Source of the DNA: Triticum aestivum
Lineage: Eukaryota > Streptophyta > Magnoliopsida > Poales > Poaceae
Reading direction: 5' to 3'
Assembly: GCF_018294505.1 (NCBI RefSeq)
Contig: NC_057795.1
Span: 229,132,643-229,196,642, forward strand
Length of the DNA: 64,000 nucleotides
Positions 41,250 to 53,470 of the stretch are shown here, one piece after another. Each line of letters opens with the position of its first letter. Within the stretch, counting starts at the first letter, position 1. The position numbers and the translations under genes are program-made. The notes beneath the pieces were generated by a model. That model was given only the letters and a program-made list of their open reading frames with translations. It did no database searches and was not told the DNA's origin.

Positions 41250-42786
41250 CCCACCACGAGCTTCAATACTCATTGGACCGCATACATCGGTATGTATTAT
41301 TTCCAACAAGTCAGTAGCTCGTTCCATTGTTCCGGAGAACGGAGTTTTAGTCATCTTGCCCATGAGGCACGGTTCGCAAGAACCAAGTGATTCATAATCA
41401 GGTGATTCCAAAAGTCCATCAGCATGGAGTTTCTTCATGCGTCTTATACCGATATGACCCAAATGGCAGTGCCACAAATAAGTTGCACTATCATTATTAA
41501 CTCTGCATATTTTGGCTTCAATACTATGAATATGTGTATCATCACTATCGAGATTCAACAAAAATAGACCACTCAAACAGGGTGCATGACCATAAAAGAT
41601 ATTACTCATATAAATAGAACAACCATTATTCTATGATTTAAATGAATAACTGTCTCGCATCAAACAAGATCCAGATATAATGTTCATGCTTAACGCTGGC
41701 ACCAAATAACAATTATTCAGGTCTAAAACTAATCCCGATGGTAGATGTAGAGGTAGCGTGCCAACGGCGATCACATCGACCTTGGAACCATTTCCCACGT
41801 GCATCATTACCTCGTCCTTAGCCAATCTTCACTTAATCTGTAGCCCCTGTTTCGAGTTGCAAATATGAGCAGCAGAACCAGTATCAAATACACAGGCGCT
41901 ACTGCGAGCATTAGTTAAGTACACATCAATAACATGTATATCAAATATACCTTTCACTTTGCCATCCTTCTTATCCGCCAAATACTTGGGGCAGTTCCGC
42001 TTCCAATGACTAGCCCCGTTGCAGTAGAAGCACTCAGTTTCAGGCTTAGGTCCAGACTTGGGTTTCTTCTCTTGAGCAGCAACCTTTTTGCCGTTCTTCT
42101 TGAAGTTCCCTTTCTTCCCTTTGCCCTTTTTCTTGAAACTAGTGGTCTTGTTGACCGTCAACACTTGATGCTCCTTTTTGATTTCTACCTCTGCGGCCTT
42201 CAGCATCACGAAGAGCTCGGTAATAGTCTTGTTCATCCCTTGCATATTATAGTTCATCACGAAGCCTTTATAGCTTGGTGGCAATGATTGAAGAACTCTG
42301 TCAATGACACAATCAACTGGAAGATCAACTCCCAGTTGAGTCAAGTGGTTATGGTACCCAGACATTCTGGGTATGTGTTCACTAACAGACCTATTCTCCT
42401 CCATTTTGCAGTTGTAGAACTTGTTGGAGACTTCATATCTCTCAACTCAGGCATTTGCTTGAAATATTAACTTCAACTCCTGGAACATCTCATATGCTCC
42501 ATGATGTTCAAAACGTCTTTGAAGTCCCGATTCTAAGCCGTAAAGCATGGCACACTGAACTATCGAGTAGTCATCAGCTTTGCTCTGCCAGACATTCTGA
42601 ACGTCATCAGTAGCATCTGCAGCAGGCCTGGCACCCAGCGGTGCTTCCAGGACGTAATTCTTCTATGCAGCTATGAGGATAATCCTCAAGTTATGGACCC
42701 AGTCCGTGTAGTTGCTGCCATCATCTTTCAACTTAACTTTCTCTAGGAACGCATTAAACTTCAAAGGAATGGTAGCACGGGCCATT
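41250..42786 (-). pseudogene. F gag, protease and integrase N-terminal part
   Basis: Gag starts with ATG at 42784-42786 (MARATIPLKFNAFLEKVKLKDDGSN). It continues through TAG near 42662 (AAxKNY) and TGA at 42447-42449 (AxVERYEV, where K has Arg), then the open part 42404-41829 with the zinc knuckle CFYCNGASHWKRNC and protease VFDTGSAAHIC. After a stop near 41826 come LAKDEVMMHVGNGSKVDVIAVG and, at 41609-41255, the integrase zinc finger (YLWHCHLGHIG, CEPCLMGK) and the start of the core (HTDVCGPMS). The frame then runs into J. Its continuation is at 20094. Same family as K. Confidence 0.88.
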
Positions 42787-44009
42787 GATCTACAACATAG
42801 ACATGTGAAATACTATCAAGTACTAAGTTCATGATAAATTAAAGTTCAATTAATCATATTACTTAAGAACTCCCACTTAGATAGACATCCCTCTAATCAT
42901 CTAAGTGATCACGTGATCCAAATCAACTAAACCATGTCCGATCATCACATGAGATGGAGTAGTTTTCAATGGTGAACATCACTATCTTGATCATATCTAC
43001 TATATGATTCATGCTCGACCTTTTGGTATCAGTGTTCCGAGGACATATCTGCATATGCTAGGCTCGTCAAGTTTAACCCGAGTATTCTGCGTGTGCAAAA
43101 CTTGCTTGCACCCATTGTATGTGAATGTAGAGCTTACCACACCGGATTATCACATGGTGTCTTGTCACAACAAACTGTAGCAATGGTGCATACTCAGGGA
43201 GAACACTTGTACCTTGAAATTTAGTAAGGGATCATCTTATAATGGTACCGCCTTACTAAGCAAAATAAGATGCATAAAAGATAAACATCACATGCAATCA
43301 AAATATGTGACGTGATATGGACATCATCATCTTGTGCTCATGATCTCCATCACCGAAGCATCATCATGATCTCCGTCGTCACCGGCGCGACACCTTGATC
43401 TCCATTGTAGCATCGTTGTCGTCTCGCCAACTATTGTTACTACGACTATCGCTACCGCTACCGCTTAGTGATAAAGTAAAACAGTTACATGGTGATTGCA
43501 TTGCATACAATAAAGCAACAACCATATGGCTCCTGCCAGTTGCCGATAACTTTGTTACAAAACATGATCATCTCATACAACAATTTATATCACATCATGC
43601 CTTGACCATATCACATCACAGCAAGCCCTGCAAAAACAAGTTAGACGCCCTCTAGTTTGTTGTTGAAAGTTTTATGTGGCTGCTACGGGCTTCTAGCAAG
43701 AACCGTTCTTACCTATGCATCAAAACCACAACGATTTTTCATCAAGTGTGCTATTTTAACCTTCAACAAGGATCGGGCGTAGCCACACTTAATCGACTAA
43801 ATTTGGAGAAACAGGCACTCACTAGCCATCTGTGTGCGAAGCATGTCGGTAGAACCAGTCTCGCATAAGCGTACGCGTAATGTCGGTCTGAGCCGCTTCA
43901 TCCAACAATACCGCCGAATGAAAGTATGACATGCTGGTAAGCAGTATGACTATTATTGCCCACAACTCTTTGTGTTCTACTCGTGCAAATAACATCTACG
44001 CATAGACCT
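42787..44009 (-). other. Leader region of element F
   Basis: About 1.2 kb between primer site and gag start. Long leaders are typical of BARE1/Angela elements. No conserved ORF is visible. It would include the RNA packaging signals, which I cannot locate. Confidence 0.65.
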
Positions 44010-44022
44010 GGCTTGGATGCCA
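44010..44022 (-). other. Primer-binding site of F (degenerate, tRNA-Met)
   Basis: The minus strand TGGCATCCAAGCC, one base from the LTR, resembles the initiator tRNA-Met site TGGTATCAGAGCC with three differences, which fits a copia element. Confidence 0.6.
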
Positions 44023-44023
44023 C

Positions 44024-45742
44024 TATTGGGGAACGCAGTAATTTCAAAAAAAATGTTGCGATCACGCAAGATCTATCTCGATGATGCATAGCAACGAGAG
44101 GGGAGAGTGTTGTCTACGTACCCTCGTAGACCGAAAGCGGAAGCGTTATGACAACGCGGTTGATGTAGTCGCACATCTTCACGATCCGACCGATCCTAGC
44201 ACCGAACGTACGGCACCTCCGTGATCTGCACACGTTCAGCTCGATGACGTCCCACGAACTCTAGATCCAGCTGAGGTCGAGGGAGAGTTTCGTCAGCACG
44301 ACAGTGTGATGACGGTGATGATGAAGTTATCAACGCAGGGCTTCGCCTAAGCACTACAACGATATGACCGAGGTGGATATCTGTGGAGGGGGCACCGCAC
44401 AAGGCTAAACAATCAACTTGTGTCTCTATGGTGTGCCCCCCTCCTCGTATATAAAGGAGTGGAGGAGGGAGGGCCGACCCTCTCTATGGCGCGGCCAAGG
44501 GAGGGAGTCCTACTCCCAGTAGGAGTAGGTTTCCCCCCTTCCCTAGTTGGAGTAGGAGAAGAAGGAAGAGGGAGAGGGAGAGAAGGAAAGGGGGCCGGGC
44601 CCCCTCCCAATTCGGATTGGGCTTGGGGGGGCCCACCTTGGCCGCCTCCTCATCTCTTCCACCATGGTCCATTAAGGCCCATTAACTCCCCGGGGGGTTC
44701 CAGTAACCTCCCGGTACTCCGAAAAAAATGCCCGAACCACTCAGTGCCTTTCCGGTGTCTAAACATAGCCTTCCAATATATCAATCTTTATGTCTTGACC
44801 TTTTCGAGACTCCTCGTCATTTCCGTGATCACATCCGGGACTCCGAGCAACCTTCGGTACATCAAAACACACAAACTCATAATACCGATCGTCATCGAAT
44901 GTTAAGCGTGCGGACCCTATGGGTTCAAGAACTATGTGGACATGACTGAGACTCACTTCTGGTCAATAACCAATAGCTGAACCTGGATGCTCATATTGGT
45001 TCCTACATATTCTATGAAGATCGTTGTCGGTCAAACCGCATAACAACATACGTTGTTCCCTTTGTCATCGATATGTTACTTGCCCAAGATTCGATCGTCG
45101 GTATCATCATACCTAGTTCAATCTCGTTACCGGCAAGTCTCTTTACTCATTCTGTAATACTTCATCCCGCAGCTAACTCATTAGTTACAATGCTTGCAAG
45201 GCTTATAGTGATGAGTATTACCGAGAGGGCCAGAGATACCTCTCCGAAACACAGAGTGACAAATCCTAATCTTGATATATGCCAACCCGACAAAGACCTT
45301 CGGAGACACCTGTAGAGCACCTTTATAATCACCCTTTTACATTGTGACATTTGGTAGCACACAAAGTGTTCCTCCGGTATTCGGGAGTTGCATAATCTCA
45401 TAGTCTGAGGAACTTGTATAAGTCATGAAGAAAGCAGTAGCAATGAAACTGACACGGTCATAATGCTAAGCTAACAAATGGGTCATGTCCATCACATCAT
45501 TCTCCTAATGATGTGATCGTGTTCATCAAATGACAGCACATGTCTATGGTTAGGAAACGTAACCATCTTTGATTAACGAGCTAGTCAAGTAGAGGCATAC
45601 TAGGGACTATAAGTTTTTCTATGTATTCACACATGTACTAAGTTTTTGGTTAATACAATTCTAGAATGAATAATAAATAGTTATCATGAATTAAGGAAAT
45701 GAATAATAACTTTATTATTGCCTCTAGGGCATATTTCCTTCA
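44024..45742 (-). mobile_element. 5' LTR of element F
   Basis: 1719 bp, TATTGGGGAACGCAG (TG changed to TA) to CATATTTCCTTCA on the plus strand. It is closely similar to 15907-17629 throughout, with scattered substitutions. Confidence 0.9.
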
Positions 45743-46032
45743 GCTCCACCACCACCGCCATCACGCCGTCGTCCTACCGGAGGACTCGAGCTACTACTTC
45801 ACCATCGCTTGCTAGATTGAGGAGGTCAAGGCATCATCAAGTCGTACGTGTGTTGAACACGGAGGGGTCGTCCTTTCGACGCTAGATCAGGAGTTTGCAG
45901 GATGGATCGTGATTGGATCGCAAAGGCGTTCGACTACATCATCCGCATTTCTTAATGCCTCCGCTTAGCGATCTACAAGGGTATGTAGATGCAATCTCTC
46001 CTCTCGTAGATGTTCATCTCCTAGATTGGATC
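45743..46032 (+). mobile_element. LTR E, right part
   Basis: Continuation of 14481-15906 after element F: CACCACCACCGCCATCACGCC, then CTTCACCATCGCTTGCTAGATTGAGG and the typical GGTATGTAGATGCAATCTCTCCTCTCG near the LTR end. It is broken at 46032, about 50 bp short of the expected CAACA end, by LTR G. Confidence 0.82.
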
Positions 46033-48661
46033 TATAGCAATCAGACCTCAAATAATCTAGTCTCTGTGCATCAGTGTCATCCCTGGATCTATAATGCTGA
46101 CACGCACAGTACTTGAGGATTTATAACAGAGTTTCAATCACACAACTATTATATCGAATGTCTCAAAAGAGAACGTATTACAATAATATGGCTTAAGGCC
46201 ATCTAAAAATGATAACAGTGAAAGGCTTGGAAGATAAAGTGAGTCCATCAACTCCAATGGCATAGCTGAGTGAACGACAACAACCTATGGCACCTTACTC
46301 GTCGTTTGAAAAGTCTGCAACATGATATGTTGCAGCTTGAAACGGGTCAGCACATGGAATATGCTGGCAATGTAACGCATAGAGTAATGAACAGAATAAA
46401 TACCATCACTACATGCATATATGGCTGGTGGAAAGCTCTATGGTTACTGTTTTGCATAAAGCCAATTTTTCCCTACAACAAAGGAATAAATTTTATTTAA
46501 CTATCATGGTGGTTGTGAAACATTGAGAAGGTTCCTCCAACTCAATCCCAATTAAGCACATCCATTAAACCCAATCAAATTAGTTTAGAGTGATGAGATC
46601 AACATGATAATCGAAGAACCAGATACTCAAGATGTCCAATACCTGGGACACGGCTAACCATGATTAGTTGATACACTCTGCAGAGGTTTGCCCACTTTTC
46701 CCCACAAGACTCGAACACATCCATGATCAGACGATCGAGACATAGCCTTTCTGAAGCATTAACTCCCTACTCTGGGTAGACAGTACCACCTACAGCCCAC
46801 TACAACTGCTAGTCTACCTCTTCAAGTGCTCATGCAACTTACTCAACTATGCCAGAGCACATATTGGCTTGTGGCTGCACACAGAAGTTTCTAGCATGAA
46901 TAATCTTATGATCCCTTTGAGACTGGGTGACGAACTATAGGATGATCACACGGGTACTCCGGGATATCCTAGGACAACACTGGATTCTCCAGGTGCCCTG
47001 ACAACCACTGGGTACTCCAGGGTGCCTCAACCAATCCACCCAGATGTGTATTTAAGTAGCCACCTTAAGTTAACCATTAATTAACAATACTCACATCTGT
47101 CATGGATACACTTATCCAATCCACGTCTACTAGCATAGCATAGCAATCCTGAGCATAACGTAGAAGTAACTCCCAAAGGTTTGATAAATAAAGGCAATAG
47201 GTTCTACCTCATCATCTACTTCCCAAACCCACATGTTAAATCAGATCCTAACCATGCAATATTTTAGGATTGAGACTAATGCATAAAAACTGGGTAATAA
47301 AGATCAAAGTGTTACTTGCCTAGCTGATGATCCGCAAAACCTAGAGAGTCATAGTAGCACGCTTCCCGCACTCCGGGAATTCTATCGCAACCAAACAATA
47401 ACATACATAAGCACTCAACTAGAAGCACTGGTAAAACTCAAATAAGAAGATCTAACCAAAAAGTTCAACTGAACAACTCCGGTTTGCAAAAAGAATCAAA
47501 TCAAACGGAGCAACGAAACTCAAACGACGAAAGAAACAAGATTCGTTTACTAATCTAGGATAAAGTCAAATTTTACAGTATCAAAATCTTGTTCAAGTTG
47601 GTTAAATAGAAAGAGGGCTTCGAGACGAAGATCTAGGCGCTTGTTTCACCTGATTCGGATAAACGAGCGAAAAGATAAACTAAAACGAAGATCGGGGCAG
47701 AAATCGCGATCGAAAATAATCGCGGAAAAACCCTGGAAAATATAATAAGACGAACAGGCTAACGAACAAACGTTCACTGTCTGCGACTAACTGAAGAACA
47801 ACATTCGTTAAAACGAACATGCGGACGAACGTCCGCTATTTAACTAAACCGAAAATAACGAACCGATCTGAAAAAAAACTAGATCTAGGGTTTCGAAGAA
47901 AAAACCCGACGGTTTGCTCGAGAAAACCGAGTCGGCGGCGGCGGGCGACTCCGGCGGCGGAGAGCGGCTCCGGCGAGGCAGGCGGGGTCGGCGGCGGCGA
48001 CGGGCAACGGCAACGGACGGTGGCGTCGCCGCTGCGGTGGCTCGCGGAACAAGGCAGCGGCGCGGCGGCGGTGATGCTAGGGTTCGGGCGGCGGGGGTCG
48101 GGCCGCGGCTTTTAAAGGGCTGACCGGGTGCAGTGTCCAGGTCAGACACGGCCCGGTAAATCGGTTCAACTTTTTTTAAATAAATCCTGACGTGGAAAAA
48201 CTAATAAAAGAAATACTAAACAGAGTCCAAAAATCCTGAAATACATTTTCACGGTCCTCTAATAATATTGCGGACAAAGTGAACATTTATTTGGGCCTCT
48301 AATGCAATTTTGAAAAAGGCATTTTTTTCCTAATTCAAATAAATAGCAATAAAACTCCAAATAAAATTCTTATTTGATTTTAATATTTTTCCTCTAATAT
48401 TTCTTTTATTTGGAGAAGTCATTTTATCCCCTCTCTTTTATTTTCATATTAGAAATATTTGAAGAGAAAAATGATTAAAACCAAATGATCCTCTTTTCAA
48501 AATTTGAGAAAACTCAAAAATGAAAATAACGAAAACCCCAACTCTCTCTGTGGGTCCTTGAGTTGCTTAGAATTTCTAGGATCAACAAAAATATATTAAA
48601 ATATGATATGCAATGATGACCTAATGTATAACATTCCAAATTGAAAATTTGGGATGTTACA
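46033..48661 (-). mobile_element. 3' LTR of element G
   Basis: About 2.63 kb. The minus strand starts TGTAACATCCCAAATTTTC (48661 downward) and ends GAGGTCTGATTGCTATA (the last CA changed to TA). Just outside the inner end is the purine-rich GAGGGGCGTAGGTT. A GC-rich segment (47900-48120) with open frames is part of the LTR and not a gene. A possible smaller insertion within this long LTR cannot be excluded, because no second copy is available in the window. Confidence 0.75.
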
Positions 48662-48673
48662 AACCTACGCCCC

Positions 48674-49930
48674 TCAAGATGAATCTCGCCCTCGAGATTC
48701 GAGTTGGCTAGAAAATAGGTGCGGGTGGTCCTTCCGTAGGTCTTCCTCTCGTTCCCAGGTGGCTTCATCCTCTGCATGGTGGCTCCACTGTACTTTGCAA
48801 AACTTGATAACCTTACTGCGTGTGACTCGGCTGGCAAACTCGAGAATCTTCACCGGTTTCTCCTCATAAGTCAAATCTCTATCCAGCAGAATCGCTTCCA
48901 GTGGCACTATATCTCTCAGGGGAATATCAGCCATCTCTGCGTGGCACTTCTTCAACTGGGAAACATGGAACACATCGTAAACTCCTGACAATCCTTCTGG
49001 CAATTCCAGCTTGTAGGCAACTTCTCCCATACGCTCCAAAACTTTGTAGGGTCCCACAAAACGTGGTGCTAACTTTCCCTTAACTCCAAAATGCTTAACT
49101 CCTCGAAGTGGGGACACACGAAGATATACTCTGTCTCCGACTTCGTAAACTGTCTCTTTGCATTTTGAATCTGCATAGCTCTTCTGCCTGGATTGGGCTA
49201 CCTTGAGTCTACCGTGAATCAACTTAACCTTCTCTTCAGACTCCAAAATCAAATCTAGTCCAAACAACTGATGGTCTCCAACTTCATCCCATAGCAACAG
49301 TGTCCTGTATCTCCTTCCGTACAAGGCTTCGAAAGGGGCCATCTTCAAACTGGCTTGATAACTGTTGTTGTAAGAGAACTCTGCATATGGCAAATTGTTG
49401 GCCCAACTAGATCCACAATCTAGCGCAGAAGCTCTCAACATGTCCTCCAGAATCAGATTGACTCTCCCGGTCTATCCATCTGTTTGTGGATGAAAGGTTG
49501 TACTGAACTCTAGCCTGGTACCAAAAGTCTCATGCAACTGATTCCAAAACTTTGAGGTAAATTGGGTTCCTCTATCTGATACAATGCTCCTCGAAACTCC
49601 ATGCAGACATATGATCCTGGTCATGTATATCTTTGCCAACTTAGCACTCATGTAAGTGGTCTTCACTGGGATGAAATGAGCTACCTTCGTCAACCGATCA
49701 ACTACAACCCATATCGAGTCATAGCCTGAATGAGTCCTGGGCAATCCTGTGATAAAATCCATGCCTAGCTTGTCCCACTTCCATTCAGGTATCGGCAATG
49801 GCTGTAGCAAACCTGCTGGCTTTTGATGCTCGGCCTTCACTCTCTGACATACATCACATACTGCTACATACTCAGCAATATCTTTCTTCATTCCGGTCCA
49901 CCAGAAACTGTCCTTCAAATCCAGATACAT
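48674..49930 (-). pseudogene. G integrase with chromodomain-like C-terminus
   Basis: 49930-49472: integrase zinc finger end (CDVCQRVKAEHQ) and core (GMDFITGLP, IVSDRGTQFTSKFW, FHPQTDG), the first two catalytic Asp visible. Then TAG at 49472-49474 replaces a Gln codon and the next residues read TGRVN, where the catalytic Glu of the usual TERVN is Gly. 49441-48674: integrase C-terminal domain (KLAPRFVGPYKVLERMGEVAYKLELP, VFHVSQLKK), then ILEFASRVTRSKVIKFCKVQWSHHAEDEATWEREEDL, a chromodomain pattern with the conserved Trp residues (key positions K/W/W/E). Chromodomains guide integration to modified histones in chromoviruses. The enzyme is dead twice over. Confidence 0.88.
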
Positions 49931-50120
49931 CTTGGTGTTCCTGGGTGAATCAAATACGGCGAATCATGGGCTCCTGCAAAACCAACTTCCTGATCTCGGG
50001 GTCATTAGGCACATATACGCGATCCTCAAACCATAAGGTATCATGCTCATCCTCACAAAATCCTTTAGCCTTTCATTTGCCCATCCTTTCCTTTATCTCG
50101 GCAATCTCTTTGTCAGTCTT

Positions 50121-51643
50121 CTAAGCTTCCCTGGTCTTATCCATCAAGGTAGATTGAATTTCCAACGCTGCTACATAAACTCTCGGAACTATTTTCAAAC
50201 GTAGCTCACGAAGATCCTTTGCTAACTCCTTGGGTAATCCTCCGGTCATGAGCGTATTGACATGACTCTTGTGACTCAATGCATCGGCTACTACGTTAGC
50301 CTTTCCGGGATGATAGTGCAACTTCATATCATAATCCTTAATGTGCTCCAACCATCTCCTTTGCCTGAGATTCAACTCCTTCTGCGTCAAGATATACTTC
50401 AAACTCTTATGATCCGTGTACACCTCACAATGGTTTCCAATGAGAAAATGTCTCCATGTCTTCAACGCATGCACCACAGCTGCTAACTCCAAATCATGTG
50501 TAGCATAATTTTGCTCATGAGGTTTAAGCTGTCGTGAGGCATATGAAACAACTCTTCCCTCCTGCATAAGCACTGCTCCAAGTCCTCGACGAGAAGTGTC
50601 ACAATACACTTGATAATCCTTGCGTTGATCTGGAAGAATTAACATTGGGGCTGCAACCAACCGCTTCTTCAACTCCTAGAAACTGGCTTCACACTCCTCA
50701 GTCTAATTGAACTTGGTGTCCTTCTTCAACAATTCTGTCATGGGCTTTGCAATCTTGGAGAAATTCTCAATGAACCTCCTGTAATATATGGCGAGTCCGA
50801 GAAAACTCCGGACCTCTCCAACCGACGTGGGTGCTACCCATTTAGTCAAAGTGACAACCTTGGTGGGGTCTACTGCTATTCCTTCTCCGGATATAACATG
50901 TCCGAGGAATCCAACTTCCTTCAACCCAAACTCACACTTGTGAACTTGGCATATAACTGATGTTCCCTGAGCTTCTCGAGAACCAAACGCAAATGCTCCT
51001 TATGCTCCTCTTCATTCTTCGAGTAGACCAATATATCATCAATGAACACTACGATGAACTTATCCAAAAACTCCATAAACACCTTGTTCATCATGTTCAT
51101 GAAATAGGCAAGAGCGTTAGTCAGACCAAATGACATAATGGTATATATAGCCCGTACCTCGTGGTAAAAGTTGTCTTAGGTATATCCTGCCCTCGAATCT
51201 TCAGCTGGTGGTATCCTGATCGTAGATCGATCTTGGAAAATACTTTAGCTCCTTGCAACTGGTTAAAAATCATTGATCATCGGAAGTGGGTACTTGTTCT
51301 TGACCGTCACTTCATTCAACGCATGATAATGTACAACCATCCTCAATTAATCATCCTTCTTCTCCACTAGAAGTACTGGGGATCCCCAAGGTGAAGAACT
51401 TGGGCGAATATAACCTTTATCCAATAACTCCTTAATTTGCTTCTTAATTTCCTCCAAATCCTGGGCGGGCATCCGATACGGTCTCTTAGATATTGGCCCT
51501 GTGCCTGGCAAAAGCTCAGTCAAAAACTCAATGTCCCTATACGGTGGCATGCCTGGCAACTCCTCTAGAAATACATCAGGGAAATCCTTCACCACTAGTA
51601 CTTCCACATGTACAACTCCTGCTAAGGAATTTACTTGAGTCCT
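50121..51643 (-). pseudogene. G reverse transcriptase and RNase H
   Basis: 51607-51347: RT start ([53 protein letters not shown]). Then a damaged stretch 51346-51137. 51136-50921: [12 protein letters not shown] and the active site [10 protein letters not shown]. 50924-50703 in another frame: [16 protein letters not shown], the connection. TAG at 50703 and 50676, then 50672-50121: RNase H with [35 protein letters not shown], and [25 protein letters not shown]. Key RT and RNase H residues are present; at least two frameshifts and two stops break it. Ty3-gypsy chromovirus type. Confidence 0.88.
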
Positions 51644-52487
51644 TGATACGTCTCCAATGTATCTATAATTTTTGATTGTTCCATGCTATTATATTACCCA
51701 TTTTGGATGTTTATGGGCTTTACTTTACACTTTTATATCATTTTTGGGACTAACCTACTAACCGGAGGCCCAGCCCGTATTGTTGGTTTTTGCCTATTTC
51801 AGTGTTTCGAAGAAAACGAATATCAAACGGAGTCCAAACGGAATGAAACCTTCGGGAGCGTGATTTTCGGAACAAACGTGATCCAGAGGATGAAGTGTAA
51901 GTCAAGAAACAACTGAGGCAGCCACAGGGGTGGAGGGCGCCCCCCTACTGGGCGCGCCCCCTATCTCGTGGGCTCCTCGGGCGTCCACCGACCTACTTCT
52001 TCCTCCTATATATACCCATGTACCCCAAAAAACATCATAAGCGACCACGAAAAACTATTTCCACCGTCGTAACCTTCTGTATCCGCGAGATCCCATCTTG
52101 GAGCCTTCGTTGGCGCTCCGCCGGAGGGGGAATCGACCACAAAGGGCTTCTACATCAACACCATAGTCTCTCCGATGAGTTGTGAGTAGTTTACCATAGA
52201 CCTTCAGGTCCATAGTTATTAGCTAGATGGCTTCTTCTCTCTCTTTGAATCTCAATACAAAGTCCTCCTTGATCTTCTTGGAGATCTTTTCGATGTAACT
52301 CTTTTTGCGGTGTGTTTGTCGAGATCCGATGAATTGTCGGTTTATGATCAAGTTTATCTATGAGAAACATTTGAATCTCCGCTGAATTCTTTTATGTGTG
52401 ATTAAGTTATCTTTGCAAGTCTCTTCGAATTATCAGTTTGGTTTGGCCGACTAGATTGATCTTTCTTGCAATGGGAGAAGTGCTTAG
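51644..52487 (+). mobile_element. LTR H, left part
   Basis: Starts TGATACGTCTCCAATGTATC in pol of G, probably with duplication GTCCT or TCCTT. The first 250 bp resemble the LTR of A, then diverge (GGCGCTCCGCCGGAGGGGGAATCG and so on). A TATA-like CTATATATA is at 52006-52014. It is cut by element I after AGTGCTTAG. So it is a related but different family; the rest is outside the window. Confidence 0.78.
52006..52014 (+). promoter_or_regulatory. Possible TATA box in LTR H
   Basis: CTATATATA followed by CCCATGTACC, aligned with the TATA-like site of LTR A at 2973. Confidence 0.45.
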
Positions 52488-52687
52488 TGTCGTGGTTCTA
52501 AGACTGACAGTAGAAAGGGGGTAGGTATGGAGAGGCAAGATCTCAGCTATGGCGAAGGTGTACACACGGGTTTTACGAGTTCAGGCCCTTCTCAGAGGAA
52601 GTGACAGCCCTACGTCTTGGTGGTCGATTGGATTAGATGTGTGATATTACAGGGGGTGCGAACCCTTGTGCCAGAGGAGGAGGGTGG

Positions 52688-52696
52688 CTTATATAG
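52688..52696 (-). promoter_or_regulatory. TATA box of the I LTR
   Basis: Minus-strand CTATATAAG about 360 bp from the LTR start, the only good TATA match in the LTR. It would drive sense transcription of I if the same site in the other LTR works. Confidence 0.5.
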
Positions 52697-52912
52697 AGTT
52701 CGCCAGGACCTCTCCCGCCCTCCATTACAAGGGAGTTAATGTACATAAACTGCTAGCGTTACTGGTAACGCCGGCCTTAAGTGTTGATAATGATCTTAAA
52801 GACTACGGAGTGAATGAGTGTCCGTTGCATGCTGAGTAACTCCTGGTCTTCGGGAGGTCGAGTGATTCTCTTGTTGGTCGAGTGACAGTAGGTAGAGAGA
52901 CTACCGAGTGAC

Positions 52913-52943
52913 AAGATGTCGACTGGATTGCACTCGACATCTT
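52913..52943. repeat. Perfect inverted repeat in the U3 part of the I LTR
   Basis: AAGATGTCGA (52913-52922) and TCGACATCTT (52934-52943) are exact reverse complements around an 11-base loop CTGGATTGCAC. It lies upstream of the TATA box on the minus strand. Confidence 0.9.
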
Positions 52944-53470
52944 CGACCGGGGGTCTCATGGTGTCTCTTGACCTTCTTGCCTTCTTGGGTAGTGACCTTG
53001 GGTAGGACGTATAGGTCAGGCCTATGACCCTACCCCAGGTCTGTATCCTCATCAGTAGCCCCCGAATGGATTAAGGTTCGAGTGGAAATTAGGTTGGAGT
53101 TGAACTTGTTCCGACTCTTGTGCCTTCGCGAGCGTTTTCTGCAGGGTGGAAAACTCGCGTTGGTACTTCAGCGTCGATTCAGTCGCCTTAATCCATTCAG
53201 GGAGTCGTCGACTGAACTTGTGGCATGATTTGTCGAGTGTCGTATTGGAATGCAGGATCTTGGGCGCGACTGACTGGTGCATATCCTGGATTTCGCGGGA
53301 TACGAAATTTCGAGGAAGCGCGCGGGACGGGGAGTGCCGAAGCGGGCGGAGTGGATAAACAGTGATACCTCGATTTCCGTGCCGCCTTTTTCGCCACGTA
53401 CGCTGCACGCAACTGTTGCAGGATTTGACAGGATTTCCTTGTCCCACGTGTCAGTCACTCGAAAGTGGCC

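Larger units (their letters stand above)
15907..45742 (-). mobile_element. Element F: Angela-lineage copia retrotransposon, split by element J
   Basis: F is on the minus strand with full LTRs at both ends (15907-17629 and 44024-45742), each about 1.72 kb. Flanks are TCTCC (15902-15906) and GCTCC (45743-45747), a 5-bp target duplication with one difference. Internal DNA is 17630-20099 and 41250-44023; the middle is element J, whose own CCCAC duplication restores the integrase frame. The order on the minus strand is 5' LTR, primer site, leader, gag, protease, integrase, reverse transcriptase, RNase H, polypurine tract, 3' LTR, which is the Ty1-copia order. The coding regions are full of stops and frameshifts, so F is dead. 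Confidence 0.92.
46033..51643 (-). mobile_element. Element G: chromodomain gypsy element, 3' part
   Basis: Minus strand: 3' LTR 46033-48661, then pol from the chromodomain end (48674) to the reverse transcriptase start (about 51643), where LTR H interrupts it. Gag, protease and 5' LTR lie beyond the window. The integrase is followed by a chromodomain-like end, so it is a chromovirus, probably of the Tekay/Del group. It contains frameshifts and stops. Confidence 0.85.
52488..53054 (-). mobile_element. 3' LTR of element I
   Basis: 567 bp. The minus strand starts TGATGAGGATACAGACCTGG and ends CTTAGAACCACGACA. Preceded on the minus strand by CATTCGGGGGCTAC, the likely polypurine tract (53055-53068). 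A TATA-like CTATATAAG (minus) is at 52688-52696. It contains a 10-bp perfect hairpin at 52913-52943. Confidence 0.88.

Noticed and set aside
44024..44040. F right LTR starting TATTGGGG considered as a truncated LTR
   Set aside because: Comparison with 15907 shows full length; only the second base changed from G to A, and the primer site follows at once.
47819..48149. GC-rich ORFs near 48 kb as a host gene
   Set aside because: They lie inside the LTR of G, followed directly by its end and polypurine tract; composition explains the frames.
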